This document shows, piece by piece, positions 16,757 to 27,516 of a stretch of DNA of 64,000 nucleotides. The stretch is from the NCBI GenBank assembly GCA_022560615.1, contig JADFSR010000005.1, forward strand, positions 62,001 through 126,000, read 5' to 3'. Source of the stretch: Gemmatimonadota bacterium (GTDB lineage Bacteria; Gemmatimonadota; Gemmatimonadetes; Longimicrobiales; Gaopeijiaceae). Under the pieces are notes generated by a model. That model did not search any database, was not told the origin of the DNA, and saw only the letters and a program-made list of their open reading frames with translations. Positions within the stretch are counted from its first letter, which is position 1; each line of letters starts with the position of its first letter. Made by a program: the position numbers and the translations under genes.

Positions 16757-17781
16757 CTTCCCGTCACGGCCACTGGGTCTGACGCCAGGAAGCGGATCAA
16801 CTCTCGGTTGAGGATGTCCGGTACCTCGAGGTGCGGGTTGTGCCCCACGTTCGGGATGAGGACCAGCTCGGCATTCTGGAGTGACTCCGCGGCGTTTCGA
16901 GCGATTGCCGGGAAATTAGGCCCATCCTCCGCGCCTCCGATGATCATCGCCTTGGTCGCCATTTGAGGCCAGTCGTTCACCACTGTATCGATCGAACGGG
17001 CGTTGTTGGCCATGGACCGAACCAAGGACAGGCGGGGCCACTCACCGCTCAGGACCATGCCGTAGCGGATGCGCACGTGCTCCAGGAACTCGGGCTTCCA
17101 CTCCACGACCCGGCGTACTTCGGTAGCCAGGTTGCGCTCATACACCTGTTGGAGATCAGGCGTCGAGCTCCCGCCGGAAGGCTCCCTCCAGCCACGCCCC
17201 AGCCGCGAATCAGTCATCCCGATCGCATTCACCATTACGAGATGAGTCGTCGTCTCGGGATACAGAAAGGCGAAGCGGCTCGCCATCTGCCCACCCATGG
17301 AGTGGCCGACCACCGCCGCTTTGGAGATACCCAGATGTTCCAGAATCGCGTGCGTGTTCGACGCGTGGAGGTTCATGCTGTACGGCAGGATCGGCTTCGA
17401 CGAGCGGCCCCATCCGAGGCGGTCCTTCACGACCACCCGGTACCCCTCGTTGCGAAGCGCCTCGATGGTGGCTTCCCAGTACCACCCGTAATAGCTCCCG
17501 CCGTGCAACAGGACGACGGTCCGGCCGTTGGGCTCGCCGACGGGCGCCACGTCCATGTATGCGATCCGCACATCTTGGCCGTACAGGTTCCGATCGAGGA
17601 ATCTCACGGGATGCGGGTAGGGCACGTCTTCCATGTTGATGGAGACGGGGCCCCAGTCCGCAGGAGGTTCGGACGGCGGCGAAGCCGACTGAGCCTGCAG
17701 CCGGCCGCCGTACGACAGCATGACCAGAGCCAATAGGTACCGCCCCAATCGATACGGCCGAAGCGTGTTTCGCATGATCAT
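16750..17781 (-). CDS. Secreted alpha/beta-hydrolase
   Basis: The product has 343 residues with a signal peptide (YLLALVMLSYGGRLQAQ). Alpha/beta-hydrolase landmarks are the oxyanion-hole VVLLHGGSYYGWYW (near 89-102), the nucleophile elbow VVGHSMGGQMASRF with Ser161, an acidic residue after strand 6 (IIGGAEDGPNFP) and the catalytic His in IPNVGHNPHLEVP. It is probably a periplasmic esterase, epoxide hydrolase-like enzyme or lipase; the substrate cannot be assigned. A second ATG at 17775 is a possible start. It leads directly into the DUF5916 barrel gene. Confidence 0.85.
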   Translation of the reverse strand: MIMRNTLRPYRLGRYLLALVMLSYGGRLQAQSASPPSEPPADWGPVSINMEDVPYPHPVRFLDRNLYGQDVRIAYMDVAPVGEPNGRTVVLLHGGSYYGWYWEATIEALRNEGYRVVVKDRLGWGRSSKPILPYSMNLHASNTHAILEHLGISKAAVVGHSMGGQMASRFAFLYPETTTHLVMVNAIGMTDSRLGRGWREPSGGSSTPDLQQVYERNLATEVRRVVEWKPEFLEHVRIRYGMVLSGEWPRLSLVRSMANNARSIDTVVNDWPQMATKAMIIGGAEDGPNFPAIARNAAESLQNAELVLIPNVGHNPHLEVPDILNRELIRFLASDPVAVTGRW

Positions 17782-17798
17782 TCAGTCGTCTCCCAGAG

Positions 17799-18212
17799 TT
17801 AGGTTCCGGATGCTTCCGGCCTCAATGAGCGCACTTGCTTCCCCGCGCGCCAGATCTCCTCGTCGGCGAGCTCGGCCAGCTCTTTCTCCAACCGGTCTCG
17901 GTAGTCGTCCGCGCTGCAGGTCTCGATCACGATCCGGGCTTCGTTCCCCGAGCTGACACTCTGATACAGCTCATCGAAGAGTGGAGCTACGGCGTCTTCC
18001 AACAGCCTGGCGTCCGCGCCGAACGCCGTAGCGACCCGTTCCACTGAGTCGTGGAAGAAGTCCAGGTCGTTGCTGTAGCGAACAGAGTTGGGAGCGAAGT
18101 GGAGCGCCGCGCCGCCAGCGAGGTAACTGTCCGGCGCTCGCGTCTGAGCGACCACGGCGAGGATTTTCCCCTGGAACTCGGTCAGCGGCAAAGTGCCGTC
18201 GCGACCCGCCAC
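17799..18212 (-). CDS. AbiEii-like nucleotidyltransferase with unusual C-terminus
   Basis: The first half (LTEFQGKILAVVAQ, SYLAGGAALHFAPNSVRYSN, DLDFFHDS) is a typical AbiEii/AbiGii-type nucleotidyltransferase core with GG and D-x-D catalytic motifs. After FGADARLLE the sequence no longer resembles the family and becomes an acidic helical tail (DYRDRLEKELAELADEEIW) ending at 137 residues, shorter than the roughly 200 residues usual for such proteins. The start overlaps the companion gene by 31 bases. It may be a truncated or rearranged toxin, or a diverged small nucleotidyltransferase. Confidence 0.65.
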   Translation of the reverse strand: MAGRDGTLPLTEFQGKILAVVAQTRAPDSYLAGGAALHFAPNSVRYSNDLDFFHDSVERVATAFGADARLLEDAVAPLFDELYQSVSSGNEARIVIETCSADDYRDRLEKELAELADEEIWRAGKQVRSLRPEASGT

Positions 18213-18448
18213 GCCTCACGACCTCCATTCTTCATCAGCGTCTCAGCCACCCAGAGCACGTCATCCTTACCGATCGTCAGGTCTGCCCGGTACGACCAGA
18301 AGCACGACGTGTGGAACCGCCGGTACGCGCGTCGGGCCTCCCGGATTCGAACCATGTCTCGGGCGGTCTCCGGATCCAGCGTGCGGCGGCTCTTGCGGCC
18401 GCCTGCGCGGCCGATGGTGGCCAGGTAGCTTCGGATCGAATCGTCCAT
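18182..18448 (-). CDS. Small basic protein paired with AbiEii-like nucleotidyltransferase
   Basis: ATG at 18448 gives 88 residues: a basic N-terminus (IRSYLATIGRAGGRKSRRTL), then a central ARRAYRRFHTSCFWSYRADL and an end WVAETLMKNGGREAWRVATA. I recognise this as a widespread small family encoded directly before AbiEii-type nucleotidyltransferases. Its role, perhaps an antitoxin-like or accessory partner, is inferred from that constant pairing and from the 31-base overlap here. Confidence 0.7.
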   Translation of the reverse strand: MDDSIRSYLATIGRAGGRKSRRTLDPETARDMVRIREARRAYRRFHTSCFWSYRADLTIGKDDVLWVAETLMKNGGREAWRVATALCR

Positions 18449-18544
18449 GTAGTAACGTAAGCGGCTTACGCTCACACAGCGATTGGGCGGTCCTGCCGGC
18501 GGCAACCTCCCCCTAGCCTCCCGCGGTAGAAGTACGGCGGGCTG

Positions 18545-19117
18545 CTAGCGCTGCACAGCCGGGTTCACATACCCCGCTTCGAGCACTTTCTCGGGGTCGG
18601 GTCGCACGCTGAGGTAGGTGACGTGATCGGCGATGTTGGTCCAGCCGTGGAGGACGCCGGCCGGAATGATGATCACGTCGCCCGGCACCACCACGCGGGC
18701 CCGTCCGTTTTCACTGCGACCGAACCGGGTGGGACCGTTGAGGACCCGAACCACGTGGCTGTCAGCCGCCGCCTCCCTGGGGTTCGCCATTCCGCCTCCG
18801 GTGACCAGCGTGCCGGTCCCCGAAGTGATCACGTAGGTCTCGGTCACAAGGGAGTGAATGATGCCCATGACAGGCCCGTCTCCCTGTGTGGCACCCCGGT
18901 GAATGACTCCCACGGCCAGGTTGTAGCTACCCATATCCAGGATGCGAATCTGCCGATCGGTTCCTCCGTCCGGAACGGCGAGCACGGCCTCGATGTCGGA
19001 CAGGGGAATATCGATGGCCACCGTGGGCCCCTGGGCGTGAACCACGCTGGGCGACAACGCCCCGAGAAGGCACAAAAGGCAGAGGACGGGCATGACCCTG
19101 GACATGACGTTGCGCAT
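18545..19117 (-). CDS. Secreted cupin-domain protein
   Basis: The 190-residue product has a signal peptide ([21 protein letters not shown]). A single cupin barrel follows: [20 protein letters not shown] forms the first cupin motif with its His and Glu, and [18 protein letters not shown] is the second motif, giving a probable metal site. The substrate is unknown. It is divergently transcribed from the PQQ dehydrogenase across a 239-base gap containing an 11-bp inverted repeat, so the two genes may share a control region. Confidence 0.85.
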   Translation of the reverse strand: MRNVMSRVMPVLCLLCLLGALSPSVVHAQGPTVAIDIPLSDIEAVLAVPDGGTDRQIRILDMGSYNLAVGVIHRGATQGDGPVMGIIHSLVTETYVITSGTGTLVTGGGMANPREAAADSHVVRVLNGPTRFGRSENGRARVVVPGDVIIIPAGVLHGWTNIADHVTYLSVRPDPEKVLEAGYVNPAVQR

Positions 19118-19295
19118 CGGATTTTCCTTGGCGGTGCGGTGAAGCTGAAGCGTGCGGACCGGATGTAATGGCGACGTTATTCACGCCCCCGTCGCGACGC
19201 CAGGGGTCAAGCAGCCGGGACCCTCGCCGATCGTTAACGTGGGTGGTCTTGCGCACTTCCGAGCAATCGGTCACGATGGCGAATTGTGCAGTGAA

Positions 19296-19319
19296 GATCC
19301 GGTCCCCTGGGACCGGATC
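19296..19319. promoter_or_regulatory. Inverted repeat in the cupin/PQQ-dehydrogenase intergenic region
   Basis: GATCCGGTCCC and GGGACCGGATC are exact reverse complements separated by two bases. The element lies 37 bases before the PQQ dehydrogenase start in a divergent intergenic region. It could be an operator, or a hairpin in the leader. No T-run follows, so a terminator is unlikely. Confidence 0.45.
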
Positions 19320-19356
19320 AAATCAGGCGGGCTCAACCCGCGAAGGGAAGACGACT

Positions 19357-21462
19357 ATGACGAACGACAAGTGCTGGCGGTCCCCGCGACCGTCCCCCTC
19401 CCCGTTCCCCTTCCTCTGGCTCACGCTGGCACTCGGCGTGCTGGTCACCGCTCCGATCGCGGTAACGGCTCAGGGACCGGGCACTGAAGACGGTCAGTGG
19501 ACGTTCCTCGGCGGGGACGCGTGGCATACGCGGTACACGCCGGCGACCGAAATCAACGCAGCCAACTTCGAGAACCTCGAGATTGCGTGGCAGTTTCAGG
19601 CGGCGAGTTTCGGTCCGAGCACCCCTAAGTCGACGGGAACCTACGTCGGCGGCAAGTTCATTACGGTCACCGGCGAGCGCCGGCACGTGATCGCGCTCGA
19701 TCCGTCCACCGGGGAGCTCCTGTGGAGCTTCACCGAGCCCAACACCGAGCGCTACCAGTATTCGATGCGCAAGGGCTACGGTAAGGGGATCGCCTACGGC
19801 GAGATCGACGGCAGAGGCGTCGTCTACATCACGACCCCCGCTTTCTTCCTACACGCGCTGGACGCCGAGACCGGCCAGCCCCTCGAAAACTGGGGTGAGG
19901 GAGTACCGATCCCCGGCTTCCCGGAGAGCGGCAGCGTCGACCTCGTCGCGGACCTGATCGAGGACTGGGGCCCGTGGGAGAATCTCAACCAGACGTACGA
20001 TCCCTATCAGGGCATCCCGCTCGAGATCGGCTACATCACCGCTTCGTCGCCGCCGATCGTTGTGAACGACGTGGTGATCGTCGGGAACTCCGCCGAGCAG
20101 GGCTACAACCAGACCCGCACAGAGATGGTCCCCGGTGACATCATGGCGTACGACGCGCGCACCGGAGCATTCAAGTGGAAGTTCCACGTCATCCCGCGTC
20201 CGGGCGAGTTCGGCCACGACACGTGGGAGAACGACGCGTGGGAGTGGACGGGCGACGTCTCGTCTTGGGCGCCGATGTCGGTCGATCCTGAATTGGGGCT
20301 GGTCTACATCCCGACCAATGGGGCCACGATCGACTACTACGGTGGCTTCCATCCCGGCGACAACCTCTTCAGCACGACGCTCATCGCGCTGGACGTAGAG
20401 ACCGGTGAACGGGTCTGGCACTATCAGATGGTCCACCACGACATCTGGAACTACGACACGCCGACTGCACCGATCCTGATGGACGTCACGGTCGACGGCC
20501 AAGAGATCCCGGGAGTCTTCCAAGTCACCAAGCAGGCCTTCGTCTACGCGCTCAACCGCGAAACGGGCGAGCCGATCTGGCCCATCGAGGAGCGCGCCGT
20601 ACCGCAGTCGAGGGTGCCTGGCGAGCAGCTGTCCGCCACGCAGCCCTTCCCGACCAAGCCGGCGCCGTTCGACCTCCAGGGACGTACCGAGGACCACCTC
20701 ATCGACTATTCGCCCGAGATCCTTCGGCGCGCGATGGAAGTGGCACAGAACGGCAACCTGTTCGCACCGCTGTTCAATCCGCCGACGCATGTGGGTGATC
20801 CGGCCGGACCCGCGAATATCTGCCCCGGGGGCGGCGGCGGCGCGAACATCACCGGACCACCCGTGGCCGATCCGGTGGAGGGTGTGCTCTTCGTTACATC
20901 GACCAGCGGGTGCTCACCCGCGTACCTGGCACCGGGCGTCGAGTCACCGTTGGACAGCGACCGACAGACGGGTGTAACCCACTCGGAGTTCTCTCGGGCG
21001 CTCGGAGGCGGCGGCGGCCGGGGCGGCCGGGGCGGCGGTGCAGCGGCATCGACCATCGACGGCCTGTCGATCTGGAAGGGACCTGTGGGACGGATCGTCG
21101 CCATCGATATGAACACAGGTGAACACCTCTGGACGATCCCGCACGGCGATGCGCCGGACGACGAGCAGGAGTTGATCCGCAACCACGCTCTGCTTCAGGG
21201 CGTCAGTGGAGTTCCAATCAACCAGGGCCGGCGAGGGCACGCTGCGATGGTGGTGAGTCCCACGCTGCTGTTTGCCTCAGGCCAAACGAGTGATGGCACA
21301 CCTCACCTGTTCGCGATCGACAAGGCCACCGGCCAGCGGGTTGGCGCGGTAGAGCTGCCGGGCGGGTCACGGTACGGCATGTCGAGTTGGGTGCATGAGG
21401 GCAAGCAATACATCATCATCCAGCTCAATGACGGGCTGGCGGCGTTAGCGCTCCCGAACTGA
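19357..21462 (+). CDS. PQQ-dependent dehydrogenase (quinoprotein)
   Basis: ATG at 19357 follows AAGGGAAG and gives 701 residues. A signal peptide ([20 protein letters not shown]) exports it. Quinoprotein propeller blades are evident: [50 protein letters not shown], then [12 protein letters not shown] and [13 protein letters not shown]. The VHHDIWNYD segment resembles glucose/alcohol quinoprotein dehydrogenases. It should oxidise an alcohol or sugar in the periplasm using PQQ. A Gly/Arg-rich loop (near 547-562) interrupts the fold. No haem motif, so an external cytochrome is needed. No PQQ synthesis genes are in the window. A strong terminator follows. Confidence 0.88.
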   Translation: MTNDKCWRSPRPSPSPFPFLWLTLALGVLVTAPIAVTAQGPGTEDGQWTFLGGDAWHTRYTPATEINAANFENLEIAWQFQAASFGPSTPKSTGTYVGGKFITVTGERRHVIALDPSTGELLWSFTEPNTERYQYSMRKGYGKGIAYGEIDGRGVVYITTPAFFLHALDAETGQPLENWGEGVPIPGFPESGSVDLVADLIEDWGPWENLNQTYDPYQGIPLEIGYITASSPPIVVNDVVIVGNSAEQGYNQTRTEMVPGDIMAYDARTGAFKWKFHVIPRPGEFGHDTWENDAWEWTGDVSSWAPMSVDPELGLVYIPTNGATIDYYGGFHPGDNLFSTTLIALDVETGERVWHYQMVHHDIWNYDTPTAPILMDVTVDGQEIPGVFQVTKQAFVYALNRETGEPIWPIEERAVPQSRVPGEQLSATQPFPTKPAPFDLQGRTEDHLIDYSPEILRRAMEVAQNGNLFAPLFNPPTHVGDPAGPANICPGGGGGANITGPPVADPVEGVLFVTSTSGCSPAYLAPGVESPLDSDRQTGVTHSEFSRALGGGGGRGGRGGGAAASTIDGLSIWKGPVGRIVAIDMNTGEHLWTIPHGDAPDDEQELIRNHALLQGVSGVPINQGRRGHAAMVVSPTLLFASGQTSDGTPHLFAIDKATGQRVGAVELPGGSRYGMSSWVHEGKQYIIIQLNDGLAALALPN

Positions 21463-21478
21463 CGCTGGACTTGAAGGC

Positions 21479-21518
21479 GCCCCGCGCCGGAGCAGCGATG
21501 CTCCGGCCGGGGCTTTTT
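21479..21518 (+). terminator. Rho-independent terminator of the PQQ dehydrogenase gene
   Basis: GCCCCG, one bulged C and GCCGGAGCA pair with TGCTCCGGC and CGGGGC around a GCGA loop, followed by TTTTT. It begins 16 bases after the stop codon. Confidence 0.9.
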
Positions 21519-21665
21519 CTGTCATCGGTCCAGATCGCTCAACGAGGTCAGTCGGCGGAGGTGGGATCGCATGAAGGATACGAGTCCGGGCTGGAGAGGA
21601 CGGCTCAGGGCTCTTGTCATCGGAGCGACTCCTAGCGCCGGGCGTAATGGAGGACTGACACCAAC

Positions 21666-23174
21666 CTACAGGCCGATCTCAGGCGCGATCTGTGACCGCT
21701 CGAGCGTATTCAGCTCATCGATGATCTTCGCGTAGGCGCGAGCGATCTGCTCCAGACCTACAGCCGGAATCCATTCGGGTGTGTCCTGCTCGGTGTGCTT
21801 GATCTCCGGTGACGTGATCACCTGCATGGACGGCACGTCCCGGGCCATCCTCCCCATCTCGCCCGAGGCGCCCGGCTCCAGATCCGCGGTGACCCCGACG
21901 TTGAAGCGGTTGAAGGCATCGAGCACGATGTGCAATGCGGCCGGGCTGCTATACAACCACCAGCGCATGGGGGAGACCGCATTCATCATGCGGAGGTTCG
22001 GACCCCAATACTTCGTCCTTGTCACGGCCACGTGCTCCAGGTTGATCGCGAACACGGTGTTCGCGAGGGCGGTCTCACGGTTGTCGTGAAGCCAGCTCGT
22101 ACCTGGCCCGCCGTGGTGACCCACGGAGCCCAGAAAGCGAATGGTCCGCCTTCGCTGGGCGCGTGGGACTTTGGAAAAGTGCTCCACGAGCCCCATCATG
22201 ACCGCCAGCCCCGACGCATTATCGAGCGCCGACTGGAAGTACCCGTCCATGTGAGCGATCACGAGGACCTCTTCGTCGCTGATGCCAGGCAGCGTGCCCC
22301 AAACGCTGGCGGCTGACAGGCCCGCGAGCATCTCGCTCTCCATTTGCAGTCGGACAGTCACCCGTTGGCCTCGGCCGAGCCTGTCACGCAGCCGCATGCC
22401 GTCGGCATAGCCCACGTTGAAGCCTGGCCCGTCGCCGGTGCGTTGCCAAACGGCGAAGTTGTCCGAGATCCCGTAGACGATGCCTACGGCGGCGGCACCC
22501 CTCTCATAGGCGCGAGCCACCGCGCCCTCGGTACGAAGCGTGTGCCGCAGCGTGCCCGGTCTCGGAATGTCGTGAATCAACACCGCCTTGCCCGCGACGT
22601 CGCGTCCAAGGTAGTCGGCGTCACTCCCCGTTCCGACCCACACGAGCTCGAACTCCAGGCCGCCCGGCGGAGTCGACGGGGCGCCCTGCGGCGGACGTGC
22701 CGACTCCAGCGTGAACGTCTCTGCGCCGGAGATGAACGTGACTTCCCAACTGCGGGGAGCCCACTGCGGGCGCAGGTCGAACGGTTGGCGGTGCACGTCC
22801 TCCAGCCCGTTCTCGCGGAAGTAGCTCTCGACCCAGTCCTGGATAGCTTCGTGTCCGGCGGTGCCGACGTTGCGACCCCAGAAGACGTTGCCGGCGTCGC
22901 GGTCCGACAGAGAGATGGCATCGACTTCCAGTAGGATCGTCTTCAGGCGCTCCCCCTGGATATCCGCGTATCGGGAGTCCTCGGGGCGAAGCGGGATGTG
23001 GATGAACGCGTCCTCGCGCAGGTTGCCTGACGCATCGAGCAAGGGTTGTCCCAACGGGTTGGGCGGCACGCTCTGTTGGGCCGCTAGTGCGGTCCCGGGC
23101 CCGACGGACGTGACCAGAACTGCGATCGTGCCCAACAGACTCCACCGACGACAGATGCGCTCAATGGCTGACAT
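21666..23174 (-). CDS. Secreted M28-like peptidase with PA-type insert (1)
   Basis: This 502-residue protein has a signal peptide. A PA-like insertion occupies the centre (LGRDVAGKAVLIHDI, YERGAAAVGIVYGI). The M28 core has VLVIAHMDGYFQSALDNASG, with His and Asp metal ligands, NLEHVAVTR, and a C-terminal SPEIKHTEQDTPEW His. The Glu-Glu pair that gives the catalytic base and a zinc ligand in classical M28 enzymes is replaced by GHH (FLGSVGHHGGPGTSWL). It may be a divergent aminopeptidase/carboxypeptidase or a metal-binding relative. It diverges from a similar gene at 23283 across about 110 bases. Confidence 0.82.
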   Translation of the reverse strand: MSAIERICRRWSLLGTIAVLVTSVGPGTALAAQQSVPPNPLGQPLLDASGNLREDAFIHIPLRPEDSRYADIQGERLKTILLEVDAISLSDRDAGNVFWGRNVGTAGHEAIQDWVESYFRENGLEDVHRQPFDLRPQWAPRSWEVTFISGAETFTLESARPPQGAPSTPPGGLEFELVWVGTGSDADYLGRDVAGKAVLIHDIPRPGTLRHTLRTEGAVARAYERGAAAVGIVYGISDNFAVWQRTGDGPGFNVGYADGMRLRDRLGRGQRVTVRLQMESEMLAGLSAASVWGTLPGISDEEVLVIAHMDGYFQSALDNASGLAVMMGLVEHFSKVPRAQRRRTIRFLGSVGHHGGPGTSWLHDNRETALANTVFAINLEHVAVTRTKYWGPNLRMMNAVSPMRWWLYSSPAALHIVLDAFNRFNVGVTADLEPGASGEMGRMARDVPSMQVITSPEIKHTEQDTPEWIPAVGLEQIARAYAKIIDELNTLERSQIAPEIGL

Positions 23175-23282
23175 GGAAGGTCCTCACAGCAAGGGACGGA
23201 CGGGCGTCATGCGTAGCTACCTCACGCCGCTCACGCTAGTGTGCGTAGAAGGCGCTCGGCCAACACCCGGAAGGAGCAGGTC

Positions 23283-24899
23283 ATGCATGCCTCGGTAAGG
23301 AAGAGCCGGCCTCGCGTGGACGTCCCTCGACGCGCTCTACTTCTCGTCGCGCTGATCGGCTCGCTTCCATGGGGAGCCTCCGCGGCCCAGATCGACCCGG
23401 GGCAAGACGCTTGGTTCGGTCTTCCCCTGCCGCCGGGGCTTCAACCTCACACGCCGCCGGCGATCATCGGTGACCGTGGACCCGTGCCGGCGACCGTGCC
23501 CCCGGGGGAGGAAGGGCACCGCGAGCTCGAAGGTGCACGAATCCAACGGGACCTGGAGACGATCGTCGCGTTCTCCCGGCAGAGTCGTCAACGTCGCGAG
23601 GTGGGAGACGGACAACTCTGGGGGCGCATCACCGGCTTCCCGTCTGGCGCGGAGACCGTAGCCTGGGCCACCGAGCAGTTCAGAGCCGCGGGCATTTCGG
23701 AAGTCGAGCTGCAAGCGTTCGATCAAGCCTCAGACGCATCCTTCTGGTTGCCGCTGCGGTGGGAAGTGCGACTCATGGGGGACCGCGTGTTCGGCACGGG
23801 AAGCGAAGACGTCGTCCTCGAGACCGCGATGCCTCTCTCAACTTCCGAGATAGAGGGCGGCAGCCTGACGGCGCCCCTGCTGTTCGTGGGGACGGCCAGC
23901 CCGGCCGAGCTCGTACACATCGATGTCGTGGGAAAGGTGGCTGTCCAACATGTCAGGCCGCAGGCCCACACGGTCTTCGAGCGGACTCCCGCAGTGCCGA
24001 GGGCCCAAGATCTCATGAGTCGAGGAGCCGTCGCGGTCATCACCGTGATCGACCAGCCCGGCAATGGCCGCGCGCGGGATTTCAGCAATTGCGGCGGTCC
24101 ATGCTTCAACCTCGGCGGTCGGGACGGGTTCTTTCTCGAGCGCGTCATGGACGGGGCGGCCCAAGCCGGCACGCTGGGTCAGCTGCGTGTCCGCCTCAGC
24201 CTGGAGGTGGAGCGCCGGTCGGGCCTCGAAGCGCAGAACGGCGTCGCCATCATCCGTGGCAGCGAGAGCGATGAGAGCATCATTCTCAATGCCCACGCGG
24301 ACGGTTGGTTCGACGCGGCCGGAGACAACGCGGACGGCTTGTCGGTGCTGCTCGCGTTGGCTCGGCACTTCGCCCAGCCCGAGAACCGGCCCGCGCGAAC
24401 GCTCGTGTTCGTCGCGAGTGCGGGTCACCATTCGCCGGGCCTGAACGGTCCACGAAACTTCGTCGCGATGAACCCGGAGCTCGCGGAGAGCACCGTGCTC
24501 GTCCTCAACATCGAGCACGTCGCGCAGCGGAACTTGTCCAGGGCCCGCAGCCTGTTCGACGACGGCTACCGGGAGTACATCGCGGACTCGGGCGAAGCGC
24601 CGATCGTCGCGGGTGTCACCAATCGCTCGCCGTTTCTGGAGGACCTCTTCCGGCGCGGAGTCACGCGTTACGGGACCAATTTCGTTTCCGGCGGCTCCTC
24701 GATGGCGAGCGGCGAGGGGGGCGGATACAGGTCGCTCGATGTGCCGATCGTCACCACGATGCAGGCGCCCCCGCTGTACCACACCAGCGGTGAGGTGCTG
24801 GAGACGATCTCCACTCCGGGTCTGGAGCGCATGGCGCGCTTCCTCGCGTTTTTCATCAAGGAAGTAGATCGTGCTCCGCTGAACGAAATCGATCCGTAG
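23283..24899 (+). CDS. Secreted M28-like peptidase with PA-type insert (2)
   Basis: ATG at 23283 has AAGGAG six bases upstream; 538 residues. The signal peptide is [22 protein letters not shown]-like region ([31 protein letters not shown]) precedes the M28 core: [34 protein letters not shown] and [10 protein letters not shown], with a late LYHTSGEV His. As in its divergent neighbour, the classical Glu-Glu is GHH. The pair probably arose by duplication and shares a control region. Predicted periplasmic or extracellular; substrate unknown. Its 3' end overlaps the gltB remnant on the other strand by 44 bases. Confidence 0.82.
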   Translation: MHASVRKSRPRVDVPRRALLLVALIGSLPWGASAAQIDPGQDAWFGLPLPPGLQPHTPPAIIGDRGPVPATVPPGEEGHRELEGARIQRDLETIVAFSRQSRQRREVGDGQLWGRITGFPSGAETVAWATEQFRAAGISEVELQAFDQASDASFWLPLRWEVRLMGDRVFGTGSEDVVLETAMPLSTSEIEGGSLTAPLLFVGTASPAELVHIDVVGKVAVQHVRPQAHTVFERTPAVPRAQDLMSRGAVAVITVIDQPGNGRARDFSNCGGPCFNLGGRDGFFLERVMDGAAQAGTLGQLRVRLSLEVERRSGLEAQNGVAIIRGSESDESIILNAHADGWFDAAGDNADGLSVLLALARHFAQPENRPARTLVFVASAGHHSPGLNGPRNFVAMNPELAESTVLVLNIEHVAQRNLSRARSLFDDGYREYIADSGEAPIVAGVTNRSPFLEDLFRRGVTRYGTNFVSGGSSMASGEGGGYRSLDVPIVTTMQAPPLYHTSGEVLETISTPGLERMARFLAFFIKEVDRAPLNEIDP

Positions 24900-27435
24900 G
24901 GAGGAGCTTCGCTGGCGCGGCATCCCCGAGATCCGCTACGGAGATCCGCTCCTGAAGCGTCTCTAGCTGGCGAAGCACGATATCGGCCCGCCCCTCTTCC
25001 ATCGCAACGGAATTGGGAGCCACCGTCCAGAAGCTCCCCACCGCGGCCGGCCAGTCGTTCAGGAGCTCGCGGGCGAATAGAGAACCCGTCTCCTCCCGAT
25101 GGCGCTCGATCAACGCCTTCAGCAGCTCGATCTCTCCAGCCTCGCTGGTCCGCTCCAAGGTCACGAACTCTCGGTTCAGGCGGGTCGGGAAGTCGGCGCG
25201 CCGGTCCAGCACCAAGGCCAGGCCGCCCGACATACCGGCGCCGAAGTTACGGCCGGCCTCACCCAGGACCACGACCACCCCTTCCGTCATGTACTCGCAC
25301 CCGTGCTCTCCCACGCCTTCCACCACCGCGACGCCGCCCGAGTTGCGTACGGCGAAGCGCTCGCCGGCGCGAGCCCCGCGTGGCCGTGGACAGCTGCGAT
25401 GCACACCGAGATCCTCCCGCCGACTGCACGGTCCGTGTTTTCGATCTCGTACGAGCTCCTGAAGGGCGTGCCGTCCTCGAGCGTGCTGCCGAGCTCCTCG
25501 ATGATGTGGTCGTCGAACGGAGCGCCGGGGCGATCGTTGCGATCCTGAACGCAGTGCAAAGGCGCTCCCGCTGCCGGCGTGATGAGCTTCGACAGGTCGA
25601 CGGCTCGCCACCGATGATTCTCGTGCGAGGGAATCTGGCGGAGGAGATCTGCGTGACCCATGAGGTGCTCCAGCCGCTCGTATCCCAACTCGGCCAGGAT
25701 CTCGCGTACTTCCTCAGCGACATGAGTGAGGAAGCTGATGAGCATTTCCGGCGTGCCGAAGTACTTCTTACGGACGTCCTCTGCCTGCGTGGCGATCCCC
25801 ACCGGGCAGGTGTTGTCGTGGCACTGTCGCGCCATCTTGCACCCGATGGCGATCAATGCCGTCGTGCCAAAGCCAAACCGGTCCGCCCCCAGGAGGGCCG
25901 CCATGACGACGTCGCGCCCGGTGTGGAGTCCACCGTCGACGGCCAAGGTCACGCGCCCCCGGAGTCCATTCATGACCAAGGTCTGCTGCGTTTCCGCCAG
26001 GCCGAGCTCCCAGGGGGCCCCGGCATACTTGACCGACGACAGTGGCGAGGCGCCCGTACCACCATCCGCGCCACTGATCTGGATCGTGTCCGCATACGCC
26101 TTGGTCACGCCTGCGGCGATCGTCCCGACACCCTCTGACGCGACCAACTTCACGGCGATCTTCGCCTTCGGGTTGGCGGTCTTGAGGTCGTAGATCAGTT
26201 GGGCCAAGTCCTCGATCGAGTAGATGTCGTGGTGCGGAGGTGGAGAGATCAAAGGCGTTCCCGCGATCACGTGCCTGAGGCTAGCGATGTACGGGGTGAC
26301 CTTGTGGCCCGGGAGCTGGCCACCCTCTCCCGGCTTGGAGCCCTGCGCCATCTTGATCTCGAGCTGGTGTGCGCCGGCCAGATACGCCGGAGTCACTCCG
26401 AAGCGACCCGAAGCGACCTGCTTGACAGCCGAGTTCGCATCCCGCTTGTCGCCGTCAGGCGCGTAGCGGCGGGGGTCCTCACCTCCCTCGCCGGTGTTGG
26501 CGAGGCCTCCGATCCGGTTCATGGCTCGAGCGACGTCCTCGTGGGCCTCACGACTCAGCGCACCCAACGACATCGCGCCTGTCTGGAATCGACGAAGCAC
26601 CTGATCCACCGACTCCACTCGCTCTATATCGATCGGCTCACGGTCCGGCGCGAACTCCAGTAAGTCGCGCAAGGCCGTTGGCGGGCGGGAATGAACCAGC
26701 TCGGAGTACGCGCAGTACTCCTCCCGGCCACCCCCCTGGACGACCGCGTGCAACGCCCTCCAGACCGGCGGCCCGTTGGCGTGATAGTCACTGCCGCGGC
26801 GGTACTTGTACCACCCACCGCGCTCCAGCGCCTCCCCAGAGAACGCCCGCTCATGGCGCTCGAGCACGTCCTCGGCGATCTCGCGAAATCCGATGCCGCC
26901 AATGCGGGACGTGGTGCCCGGGAAGGAGCGCTGAATCACCTCGTCGCCGAGCCCCAGCGCCTCGAAGATCTGAGCTCCATGGTACGACGACACGGCGGAG
27001 ATACCCATCTTGGACATCACCTTGAGGATGCCGTCCTCGGCAGCCAGGAGGTAGGCTCGGACCGGCCTCCTCGGGGTCGCTCTCCCCGAGCTTTCCAGCG
27101 TCGACGAGTGCAGCCACCGTCTCCAGCGCGAGATACGGGTAGATCGCCGAAGCGCCGAAGCCGATTAGCGCGGCCAGATGGTGCACATCGCGCGCGTCGC
27201 CCGCCTCGGCCAGAATGCTGGCGCGCATGCGCCGGCCGGTCCGGATCAGGTGGTGGTGTACGCTGGCAACCGCCAGCAACATCGGGATTGGCGCTCGCTG
27301 CTCATCCACGAGACGATCGCTGATGACGAGCGCGCTGTGCCCCTCGTCCACGGCCGATGCCGCAGCTTGGCACAGATCGTCGAGCGCGCGCGTGAGTCCG
27401 TCACAACCCTCCGCTACCGGGAAGCCGGCCTACTG
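24856..27435 (-). pseudogene. gltB: Remnant of glutamate synthase large subunit
   Basis: Three minus-strand pieces are unmistakable GltB. The first (ISDRLVDEQRAPIPMLLAVA, GFGASAIYPYLALETVAAL) breaks at about 27060-27068, where one extra G shifts the frame. The second carries LKVMSKMGISAVSSYHGAQI, the synthase/FMN domain and the 3Fe-4S cysteine loop GCKMARQCHDNTCPVG. The third resumes at about 25365 with [12 protein letters not shown] and [13 protein letters not shown]. The N-terminal glutaminase domain is absent (a stop precedes AGFPVAEG near 27435), and the glycine-rich beta-helix segment normally lying before AGERF is deleted. It cannot encode an active enzyme; another glutamate synthase or dehydrogenase must serve the cell. 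Confidence 0.85.
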
Positions 27436-27516
27436 AGCTCGCCAAGCTCCCTTCACAGGGCGCGCCGACCGCTCGGCTGACGAGAGTACCTCGCTAAATT
27501 TCGCCGGTCGAGACCC

